23,849 nucleotides of DNA from Candidatus Pelagibacter sp. GTDB taxonomy: Bacteria; Pseudomonadota; Alphaproteobacteria; Pelagibacterales; Pelagibacteraceae. A program made the translations under genes and the position numbers. The DNA lies in contig PAGZ01000001.1 in assembly GCA_002704625.1 (NCBI GenBank), positions 1-23,849 of the forward strand, given 5' to 3'. Below are positions 8,917-16,002 of the stretch, piece after piece (position 1 is the stretch's first letter; every line of letters starts with the position of its first letter). Under the pieces are notes generated by a model that saw only the letters and a program-made list of their open reading frames with translations, was not told the DNA's origin and made no database searches.

Positions 8917-11900
8917 TGAAAAAAATATCTTCACAAATTTTAAAATACATTCTCAATATTCAATTTGTGAGGGAGCTATTAAAATTGAACAATTAGCTGA
9001 ATATTGTAAAGAAAATAAACTAAGAGCAATAGGACTATGCGATAGTTACAATTTATGCGGAGCTTTAGAATTTTCCGAGTCCATAAGTAAAGTTGGAACG
9101 CAACCAATTATAGGAACTCAAATTAATTTTAAATATTCTGATACTATTGGAAAAATACCAATCTTTGCAAAAACTGAGCTGGGTTATAGCAATTTAGTAA
9201 AACTTTCTTCTAAGAGTTTTTTAGAGTCGCAGGAAAGTGAAGTTCCACACTGTTCAATTGAAGATTTAATTAAAAATAGTAAAGATATTATTGTTTTAAG
9301 CGGAGGTATTGATTCTCTCTTCTGCAATTTGGCAGTTAAAAATAAAATTAAAGATATAGAAATTTTATCAACAAAACTAAAGAAAATCTTCTCCGATTCC
9401 TTTTATTTAGAAATCCAAAGACACAATGATGAAAGTGAAAAAAGATTTGAAAATATTTTACTTGAAATATCTAATAAAGCAGAAATTCCACTAATAGCGT
9501 CCCAGGAGGTTTATTATATTAATAAAGACATGTATGAAGCACACGACGCTTTATTATGTATTGGCGAAAAAACTTATGTAAGTGAAAAAAATAGAAAAAA
9601 ATTTACAAACCAGCACTTTTTAAAAACCTCTGATGAATTAAGCGAAATATTCAAAGATATTCCTGAGGCACTTGAAAATAATTATAATTTTCCATACAGA
9701 TTTAATTATAAACTCAAAAAATCCAAACCTTTACTTCCATCTTTGAAAATATCAAAAGATCGTAATGAACAAGAAGAACTTTTACACCAGTCAAACGTAG
9801 GTTTGAAAAATAGACTTGAAAAATTTGTTTTTAAAAAAAATAAAACTGAAAATTATGTGGAGATTAAAAAAAAATACACCAAAAGATTAAATCATGAAAT
9901 AAGTATTATAAATAAAATGAATTATGCGGGTTACTTTTTAATCGTCTCAGATTATATAAAATGGGCAAAAAAGAATGGTATTCCAGTTGGACCTGGCCGT
10001 GGTTCTGGCGCTGGCTCTCTTGTTGCATACAGTCTTGATATTACTGATTTAGACCCAATTGAATTTGGACTAATTTTTGAAAGATTCTTAAATCCTGATA
10101 GAATTTCTATGCCTGACTTTGATATTGATTTTTGCGAGGAAAAAAGAGATCTAGTTTTTAATTATCTTAAATCAAAATACAAGAATGGCGTTGCACATAT
10201 AATTACTTTTGGAAAATTAAAAGCGAGAATGGCTTTAAGAGATATAGGTAGAGTAATAGGTCTACCTTATGGCCATGTAGATAAAATTTGTAAAATGATA
10301 CCCTTTGATCCTTCTCGACCTTTAAGTTTAAAAGAATCTATTGATAGAGAACCCAGATTTAAAGATGAACAAAAAAACAATCCTAAGGTTAAAAAACTAA
10401 TAGAACTTTCACTTAAACTTGAGGGATTAAATCGAAATCTTGCAACACATGCTGCAGGTGTAGTTATAGCTGGAGAAAAATTATCAGAAGAGGTGCCTCT
10501 ATATAAGGACAACAGTTCGAAGCTACTTTTGCCTTCGACACAATTTGATATGCACTCATCCGAAAATGTAGGTTTAGTTAAATTTGATATACTTGGATTA
10601 AATACATTGACGTTAATTTACAAAACAATTCAAATGTTAAAAAATAAAAAAATTGAAATTGATATAAGCAAAATTCCTTTAGATGATAAAAATATATTTG
10701 AAATGTTATCAACTGGTGAAACAACCGGTCTTTTTCAACTAGAAAGTTCTGGCGTAAGAGCTTCACTTAAACAAATGAAGCCAAATAAGTTTGAGGATAT
10801 TATTGCTTTGGTAGCCCTATACAGACCTGGGCCAATGAACAATATTCCAATTTATAATGATTGTAAAAATGGTTTAAAAAAACCTGATTATATTCATGAT
10901 AGCTTAACAGATATTCTAAAGCCTACTTATGGAATAATTATTTACCAAGAACAAGTCATGCAAATTGCACAAATCCTTGCGGGATTTACTCCTGGTGAAG
11001 CCGATATTTTGCGTAAAGCAATGGGTAAAAAGAAAAGAGTAGAATTAGAAAAACAAGAAGAAAAATTTATCAAAGGTGCAGTCAATAATGGAATTGGTAA
11101 AGATATAGGTGCATTTATTTTTCAAAAAATAAAACCTTTTGCTGAATATGGTTTTAATAAAAGTCATGCCGCAGCATATGCTTTAATTGCATATCAGACT
11201 GCTTATCTAAAAAAATATTACCCCGAGGAATTTATTGCCGCTACAATGTCAACTGAGCTTTCCAATACCGACAAACTCAGAGAATTTGTTGAAGAACTAA
11301 AAAGATTAAAAATAGAAATTATACGTCCAAATATTAATAAATGCTTTGCGGACTTTAAACCAGAAAGTAAAAAAATCTTTTATTCTCTATCTGCCATAAA
11401 AAGCGTCGGCCGCGAGGCAATTTCAAATATAGTCAAAGAAAGGGAAAAAAATGGCACCTTCAAAACATTAAATGATTTTATAAAAAGAATTAGCCCAAAA
11501 GATATTAATAAATTACAGCTCGAAGGGTTAGTAAAAGCTGGAGCCTTTGATGAAATAGAGAATAACAGAAATTCATTATTCAATTCGATACCAAAATTTA
11601 TACAAGTAAATAAAAGTTTAAATGAGGAAAAACTAAGTAAGCAAAATAGTCTTTTTTTAAACAAATCTATCGAAGATGAGGTGATTTTTAAATTAGAAAA
11701 AATAAAACCTTGGTCTAAGAAAGAAATGTTAATGAAAGAGTTTCAGTCTATTGGATTTTATATGTCAGATCACCCATTAAATGTTTATAAAACATATCTT
11801 GAAGAATTGAAGATACTCCCATTTGTTGACTTCATAAACAGCAAAAATACTAATTGCCTAGTAGCTGGTACTATTATGTCTATTCAGGAAAAAAAGAGCG

Positions 11901-12328
11901 CCAAAGGCACTCCTTTCGCTATTATTAAATTTACAGATTTAAAAAGTGAATATGAATTATTTTTATTTTCTGATCTCCTAGTTTTAAATAGAGATAATTT
12001 AAAAACAGCAAACTCGTTCGTACTAACTTTACAAAAAGATTCTGTTTCAGAAATTAACTCAAATAAGCGGGTTAATATTAAAAAAATAGTACCTCTAGAT
12101 AGCTTTATTAATAAAAGTTATGAGAATGTTACTATTGAGATAAATGGTAATTCAAATGTTAAAGAATTAAGTGATTTACTAAATGAAGAGGGTGAAACAA
12201 AAGTTGAAATTAAAGTAATGAAAGAGACAAAAAGTTACATTTTCTCTCTCAAAAAGCCGAGAAAATTTAACTTGGGTACATTTAATGATATCAAAAATAA
12301 GGAATATGTTAAAAAAATTAGTTTTTAA
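8909..12328 (+). CDS. dnaE: DNA polymerase III alpha subunit
   Basis: This is the replicative polymerase subunit. The order is an N-terminal PHP domain (about 8-280), palm/thumb/fingers with GPGRGSGAGSLVAY near 361, the catalytic MPDFDIDF at 401-408 (Asp405 and Asp407 by analogy with E. coli) and the third Asp at 560 in VKFDILGL, a helix-hairpin-helix region near 800-840, and a C-terminal OB-type region with CLVAGTIMSIQEKKSAKG near 985. The 1139-residue length is normal for DnaE1. The PHP domain begins NFKIHSQYS where metal-binding relatives have an H.H.H pattern, and has CDSYNL where they have a TDHGN-like segment, so intrinsic proofreading is unlikely and a separate DnaQ would be needed. 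It is the last gene of the first run; no hairpin terminator follows. Confidence 0.97.
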   Translation: MTNEKNIFTNFKIHSQYSICEGAIKIEQLAEYCKENKLRAIGLCDSYNLCGALEFSESISKVGTQPIIGTQINFKYSDTIGKIPIFAKTELGYSNLVKLSSKSFLESQESEVPHCSIEDLIKNSKDIIVLSGGIDSLFCNLAVKNKIKDIEILSTKLKKIFSDSFYLEIQRHNDESEKRFENILLEISNKAEIPLIASQEVYYINKDMYEAHDALLCIGEKTYVSEKNRKKFTNQHFLKTSDELSEIFKDIPEALENNYNFPYRFNYKLKKSKPLLPSLKISKDRNEQEELLHQSNVGLKNRLEKFVFKKNKTENYVEIKKKYTKRLNHEISIINKMNYAGYFLIVSDYIKWAKKNGIPVGPGRGSGAGSLVAYSLDITDLDPIEFGLIFERFLNPDRISMPDFDIDFCEEKRDLVFNYLKSKYKNGVAHIITFGKLKARMALRDIGRVIGLPYGHVDKICKMIPFDPSRPLSLKESIDREPRFKDEQKNNPKVKKLIELSLKLEGLNRNLATHAAGVVIAGEKLSEEVPLYKDNSSKLLLPSTQFDMHSSENVGLVKFDILGLNTLTLIYKTIQMLKNKKIEIDISKIPLDDKNIFEMLSTGETTGLFQLESSGVRASLKQMKPNKFEDIIALVALYRPGPMNNIPIYNDCKNGLKKPDYIHDSLTDILKPTYGIIIYQEQVMQIAQILAGFTPGEADILRKAMGKKKRVELEKQEEKFIKGAVNNGIGKDIGAFIFQKIKPFAEYGFNKSHAAAYALIAYQTAYLKKYYPEEFIAATMSTELSNTDKLREFVEELKRLKIEIIRPNINKCFADFKPESKKIFYSLSAIKSVGREAISNIVKEREKNGTFKTLNDFIKRISPKDINKLQLEGLVKAGAFDEIENNRNSLFNSIPKFIQVNKSLNEEKLSKQNSLFLNKSIEDEVIFKLEKIKPWSKKEMLMKEFQSIGFYMSDHPLNVYKTYLEELKILPFVDFINSKNTNCLVAGTIMSIQEKKSAKGTPFAIIKFTDLKSEYELFLFSDLLVLNRDNLKTANSFVLTLQKDSVSEINSNKRVNIKKIVPLDSFINKSYENVTIEINGNSNVKELSDLLNEEGETKVEIKVMKETKSYIFSLKKPRKFNLGTFNDIKNKEYVKKISF

Positions 12329-12332
12329 TAAC

Positions 12333-12359
12333 TTGATTTTTACATTAATAAATTATAAG
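12333..12359 (+). promoter_or_regulatory. predicted promoter for the rpsB transcript
   Basis: TTGATT (12333-12338) and TATAAG (12354-12359) are separated by 15 bases, a little shorter than ideal, and lie just after the dnaE stop in the only real intergenic gap. Transcription would begin near 12366, immediately before the GC-rich leader. The same TTGATT hexamer occurs in the putative minus-strand promoter at the window's left edge. The placement is inferred from sequence only. Confidence 0.45.
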
Positions 12360-12365
12360 TACTAG

Positions 12366-12440
12366 CTGATTTCGCACACAGCAAAGGGCTAACGCCCACC
12401 GGTCCGAAAGGAAAGCTGTGGTGGTTTAACCGGAAAAATT
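12366..12440 (+). ncRNA. structured 5' leader of rpsB, probable S2 autoregulatory RNA
   Basis: The stretch 12371-12433 is about 57% G+C (36 of 63 bases) in an otherwise very AT-rich window. It folds by hand into stem P1 CACAGC/GCUGUG (12377-12382 with 12415-12420), enclosing hairpin P2 GGGC-UAAC-GCCC (12386-12397) and hairpin P3 UCC-GAAA-GGA (12403-12412) with a GNRA loop. CCGG at 12399-12402 can pair with CCGG at 12430-12433, a pseudoknot that would cover the GG of the Shine-Dalgarno sequence GGA at 12432-12434. CCACC (12396-12400) could instead pair with GGUGG (12420-12424). A published comparative analysis of Pelagibacter intergenic regions reported a candidate cis-regulatory RNA before the S2 gene; I infer this is the same class but could not align it. 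Confidence 0.75.
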
Positions 12441-13238
12441 ATGAACATACCTAACGTAACAGTAAAACAATTATTAGAGGCAGGTGTCCATCTAGGTCAT
12501 AAAACTTTAAGATGGAATCCCAGGATGAAACAATTCATCTTCGGCGAAAAAAATTCCATACATATAATAGATCTTACCCAAACAGTAGTACTGATTAAAA
12601 ATGCTATGAAAGAGGTTTATAAGTGTATTTCAACTGGAGGAAAAATTTTAATAGTATCAACAAAAAAACAAGCTGCAGAAACCATTTTAAAACTCGCAAC
12701 TGATACAGATCAATTCTATGTAAATTATAGATGGCTTGGTGGAATGCTTACAAATTGGAAAACAATTCAAAATTCCATCAAAAGATTAAAAAAATTAGAA
12801 AAAGAATTGTCAAAAGAAGATATTGGTTTTACCAAAAAAGAAATCTTAAAGTTAGAAAAAGAAAAAGAAAAATTGAAAAGATCTCTCGGTGGAATTTCGA
12901 ATATGAATAAAGTACCAGAAATGATTTTTATAATTGACACAAATATGGAGTCCTTAGCTGTAAAAGAAGCTATAAAACTTAATATTCCTATAGTTGCAAT
13001 TTTGGACTCAAATTCAGACCCAACTGGAATTAATTTTCCAATTCCTGGAAACGATGACGCAAGAAGATCTATTGATTTATATTGTGAATTATTAAAAAAA
13101 ACAATTTTAGACGCAAAAAAAAATATTGTTAAAACTCAAATTAATGAAAAACAAACTGAAGTTAACAAGAAAATAGATAATAAAGAAAAAATAGTTCCAA
13201 AGGTAAAAAATACTTCAGAAAAAAAGACTAGCAAATAG
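12441..13238 (+). CDS. rpsB: 30S ribosomal protein S2
   Basis: S2 binds 16S rRNA on the back of the 30S subunit and helps recruit S1. The N-terminal segment LLEAGVHLGHKTLRWNPRM, the YRWLGGMLTNW segment near residue 95, the coiled-coil helical insert at about 110-150, and PIVAILDSNSDP near 180 followed by PGNDDARRSI are all typical. After about residue 220 there is a Lys/Asn-rich tail of some 40 residues, likely disordered; such extensions are common in alphaproteobacterial S2. The ATG is set by GGA at 12432-12434, six bases upstream, inside the structured leader, so translation is probably regulated by S2 itself or by another ligand of that leader. tsf follows after 10 bases. Confidence 0.97.
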   Translation: MNIPNVTVKQLLEAGVHLGHKTLRWNPRMKQFIFGEKNSIHIIDLTQTVVLIKNAMKEVYKCISTGGKILIVSTKKQAAETILKLATDTDQFYVNYRWLGGMLTNWKTIQNSIKRLKKLEKELSKEDIGFTKKEILKLEKEKEKLKRSLGGISNMNKVPEMIFIIDTNMESLAVKEAIKLNIPIVAILDSNSDPTGINFPIPGNDDARRSIDLYCELLKKTILDAKKNIVKTQINEKQTEVNKKIDNKEKIVPKVKNTSEKKTSK

Positions 13239-13248
13239 TTTTTCGAGA

Positions 13249-14112
13249 ATGTCAGATAAAAAACTTTTAGAAAATATTAAAAAACTTAGAGAAATAACTG
13301 GAGTTGGTTTTTCTGATTGTAAAAATGCTATATCAGAAAATAATGGAGATATTGAAAAATCAATTGAATATTTAAGGAAAAAAGGTATTGCCAAAGCTTC
13401 TAAAAAAATGAGTCGTGTTGCAGCTGATGGCTTAGTATTATTAAATGAAAATAATGGCTGTATTTCTGCAATTGAGATAAATAGTGAAACAGACTTTGTT
13501 GCTAAAAATAAAGAATTTATTTCTTTCTGTAAAGAAATCTCTGAATTAAACTTCAAAAATAAATCAAATTTAGATTTATTAAAAAAATCACAAATGAATA
13601 ACAAAAAAACAGTTGATGAAAATCTTATTTCATTAATTACAAAAATTGGAGAAAAAATAACAATTCGTAGAAGCAAGTTTTTTGACAGTAATGGATTAAA
13701 TTTTTCATATGTACATAATTCTTTAGAAAAAAATATTGGTAAAGTTATTTCTGTAGTTCAAATTGAAAAAGGCAATCAGCAAGAACTTAATGATATTGGA
13801 ACTAAGTTAGCTATGCATATTGCTGCACAAGCACCAATTGCCATCGATGAAAGCGGTATAGAAAAAGAAGTTATAAATAAAGAACTTGAAATTATTAAAG
13901 AAGAGTTAAAAAATAGTGGAAAAAAAACCGATATTATAGAAAAAATTGCTAATGGAAAAATAAAAAAGTTTATTTCTGACAATACACTTTTAAACCAAGT
14001 TTGGATTATGGATACAAAAATGAAAGTGAACGATGTTTTAAAAAAATATTCCAAAAATAATCAAATTAAAATTTTAGATTTTGCTAGATTTAAAGTTGGA
14101 GAAGGAATTTAA
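13249..14112 (+). CDS. tsf: elongation factor Ts
   Basis: EF-Ts is the guanine-nucleotide exchange factor for EF-Tu. The N-terminal UBA-like domain holds TGVGFSDCKNAI (family TGAGMMDCKKAL), and SETDFVAKNKEF near residue 80 is the segment that contacts EF-Tu. Two EF-Ts core subdomains follow, with AMHIAAQAP near 188. The 287-residue length is normal. GAGA just before the ATG may act as a weak ribosome binding site. rpsB and tsf are adjacent as in almost all bacteria, and the leader before rpsB presumably controls both. Unusually, the next gene, 5 bases on, is frr and not pyrH. Confidence 0.97.
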   Translation: MSDKKLLENIKKLREITGVGFSDCKNAISENNGDIEKSIEYLRKKGIAKASKKMSRVAADGLVLLNENNGCISAIEINSETDFVAKNKEFISFCKEISELNFKNKSNLDLLKKSQMNNKKTVDENLISLITKIGEKITIRRSKFFDSNGLNFSYVHNSLEKNIGKVISVVQIEKGNQQELNDIGTKLAMHIAAQAPIAIDESGIEKEVINKELEIIKEELKNSGKKTDIIEKIANGKIKKFISDNTLLNQVWIMDTKMKVNDVLKKYSKNNQIKILDFARFKVGEGI

Positions 14113-14117
14113 GTAAA

Positions 14118-14675
14118 ATGCCTGATTTTAACAAAAATGAATTAGATCAAAAAATGAATAAAACAATTTCATCTTTTAAAAAAGACTTAGGAACATTGAG
14201 AACTGGTAGGGCGAATCCAGCTATGCTTGATTTAATTAGAATAGATGTATACGGACAAAAAATGCCGATTAATCAACTCGCCACAGTTACGGTCCCTGAA
14301 CCAAGAACAATAACAATTCAAGTTTGGGATAAAAATAATATTAAACTAGTTGATGCTGAAATTAAAAAATCTAATTTAGGAGTCAACCCACAAGTAGATG
14401 GTCAAATTATTAGAATAAGAATTCCACAGTTAACAGAAGAAAGAAGGAAGGAATTAACAAAAATTTTAAAAAATTTAGGAGAAAAAGGGAAAGTTTCGGT
14501 GAGAAATATTAGAAGAGAGTCAAATGATAATATTAAAAAACTATTAAAAGAAAAAAAAATAAGTGAAGATGAAAGCAAAAATTTTGAGAGCGAGGTTCAG
14601 AAGACAACAGATCAAAATATAGAATTAATTGAAAAAATTTTAACGGAAAAAGAAAAAGAAATTTTAACTTTATGA
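14118..14675 (+). CDS. frr: ribosome recycling factor
   Basis: RRF, together with EF-G, splits the post-termination ribosome. The 185-residue length matches the family. LGTLRTGRANPAML near residue 24, the VYGQKMPINQLATVTVPEPRT segment starting near 44 (domain II) and the LTEERRKELTK helix near 105 with SVRNIRRESND are diagnostic. It starts 5 bases after tsf, with GGAGAAGGA at the end of tsf as a ribosome binding site, and overlaps uppS by 4 bases (ATGA). In most alphaproteobacteria pyrH (UMP kinase) lies between tsf and frr; it is absent here. Confidence 0.97.
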   Translation: MPDFNKNELDQKMNKTISSFKKDLGTLRTGRANPAMLDLIRIDVYGQKMPINQLATVTVPEPRTITIQVWDKNNIKLVDAEIKKSNLGVNPQVDGQIIRIRIPQLTEERRKELTKILKNLGEKGKVSVRNIRRESNDNIKKLLKEKKISEDESKNFESEVQKTTDQNIELIEKILTEKEKEILTL

Positions 14676-15349
14676 ATAAGGTTAACCATATTGCCATTAT
14701 TATGGATGGTAATGGCCGATGGGGTAAAAAAAAAGGTAGAACACGAAACTACGGGCATATAAACGGTATAAGCGTTATTGAAAAAATTGTAAAACATTCA
14801 ATAAGATTAAATATACCAATTTTGACATTTTATACATTTTCAACAGAGAATTGGAAAAGACCAAAAAGAGAAATTAATTTTTTATTTAAATTAATTGATA
14901 ATTATTTTTTTAAAGAAATTAAGAATTTAATTAAAAATAGTATTAAAATTAATATTATTGGGAATATAAAAGATTTGCCAAAAAAAGTTAAATCTAGATT
15001 ATACGAATCAATGAGAAGAACAAAAAAATGTAATAAAATTTTAATAAATTTAGCAATTAATTATGGTTCGAAAAATGAGATAATTGAAGCTTTTAGTAAA
15101 ATTAAAAAAAAAGGCAGTCATTTAACAATTAATAATATTGAAAACAATCTTTATACTAAAAAAATTAAAGATCCTGATATTTTAATACGAACAGGAGGAA
15201 AAAAGAGATTAAGTAATTTTTTATTATGGCAAATAGCTTATTCAGAAATATATTTTATAGATAAGCTTTGGCCTGATTTTAACACACACGATTTTAATAA
15301 AATTCTTAAGCATTTTAAAAAAGTAAAAAGAAATTTTGGAAATATATGA
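14672..15349 (+). CDS. uppS: undecaprenyl diphosphate synthase (cis-prenyltransferase)
   Basis: UppS extends farnesyl diphosphate with isopentenyl diphosphate to make the C55 lipid carrier used for peptidoglycan and O-antigen synthesis. AIIMDGNGRWGKKKGR carries the catalytic Asp12, TFSTENWKRP lies near residue 55, and the C-terminal motif runs DPDILIRTGG then RLSNFLLWQIAYSE, keeping Arg173, Arg179, Ser181 and Glu192 (E. coli 194, 200, 202 and 213). The conserved Glu after RTGG (E. coli Glu198) is Lys177 here, which is unusual. The 225-residue length is slightly short but complete. The gene is very A-rich, with an A9 run at 14726-14734 encoding GKKKG. It overlaps frr and cdsA by 4 bases each. 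Confidence 0.93.
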   Translation: MNKVNHIAIIMDGNGRWGKKKGRTRNYGHINGISVIEKIVKHSIRLNIPILTFYTFSTENWKRPKREINFLFKLIDNYFFKEIKNLIKNSIKINIIGNIKDLPKKVKSRLYESMRRTKKCNKILINLAINYGSKNEIIEAFSKIKKKGSHLTINNIENNLYTKKIKDPDILIRTGGKKRLSNFLLWQIAYSEIYFIDKLWPDFNTHDFNKILKHFKKVKRNFGNI

Positions 15350-16002
15350 ATAATTTAACAAAAAGAATTTTAACAGCTATAATAATTTTCCCTGTATCAA
15401 TGTTTTTCATAGTAAAAGGTGGAAGTTATATAGTTAGTTTTTTATATGCAATTTTAATTCTTGGAAACTTTGAGGTTTTTTCAGCTTTTAAAAAAAAAAC
15501 ATCAATTATTTTTTTAGACATTATTCTTGTGATGGCTTTGCTTTTTATACTTTTTTTAAGAAATGATACAGTTTCTTCATATATTTTATTAATTTGGTCA
15601 ATATTAGTTACAATATTTTCAGATGTAGGAGGTTATATATTTGGAAAATTTTTTAAATGGAAAAAATTAACAAAAATTAGTCCAAATAAAACAATTTCAG
15701 GAGTTCTTGGTTCATTTTTATTTTCATTATTAACTGTTTTTATTTTAGCTTTTATTTTGAAAATTTATAGTGGCCTAGAAACAGATTACATTATTAAACC
15801 AAGATACTTTATTTTTGCTTTTTTATTTTCTTTGGCTGCTCAAATCGGTGATTTAACAATTTCCTATCTTAAAAGATTAGAGAAAATTAAAGATACAGGA
15901 AAAATTTTACCGGGTCACGGGGGTATTTTTGATAGAATAGATGGACTAATGTTTGTAGTTATTTTAGCTTATATTTTATATTATTTAAAATTATTTCCAT
16001 GA
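15346..16002 (+). CDS. cdsA: phosphatidate cytidylyltransferase
   Basis: CdsA makes CDP-diacylglycerol from phosphatidate and CTP in the inner membrane, the branch point for all phospholipids. The C-terminal signature is present: SYLKRLEKIKDTGKILPGHG at about 174-193 followed by GIFDRIDGLM. The protein is almost entirely hydrophobic helices, about six to seven by eye. At 218 residues it is clearly shorter than the roughly 270-285 residues of E. coli CdsA, the reduction being in the N-terminal membrane part, so this is a compact version and not a broken gene. An A10 run at 15490-15499 (FKKKT) lies within it. It overlaps uppS and dxr by 4 bases each. Confidence 0.92.
   Translation: MNNLTKRILTAIIIFPVSMFFIVKGGSYIVSFLYAILILGNFEVFSAFKKKTSIIFLDIILVMALLFILFLRNDTVSSYILLIWSILVTIFSDVGGYIFGKFFKWKKLTKISPNKTISGVLGSFLFSLLTVFILAFILKIYSGLETDYIIKPRYFIFAFLFSLAAQIGDLTISYLKRLEKIKDTGKILPGHGGIFDRIDGLMFVVILAYILYYLKLFP

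Noticed and set aside
12318..12335. Terminator after dnaE (T run at 12322-12326)
   Set aside because: No inverted repeat precedes the T run, which is part of the last dnaE codons.
12366..12440. A tRNA gene in the dnaE-rpsB gap
   Set aside because: It has GC-rich stems but no cloverleaf, anticodon arm or T-loop consensus; the sequence abuts the rpsB start and fits a leader better.
13215..13676. 153-codon minus-strand open frame
   Set aside because: It overlaps tsf; Phe/Leu/Ser-rich translation is typical of the complement of Lys/Glu-rich AT-rich genes.
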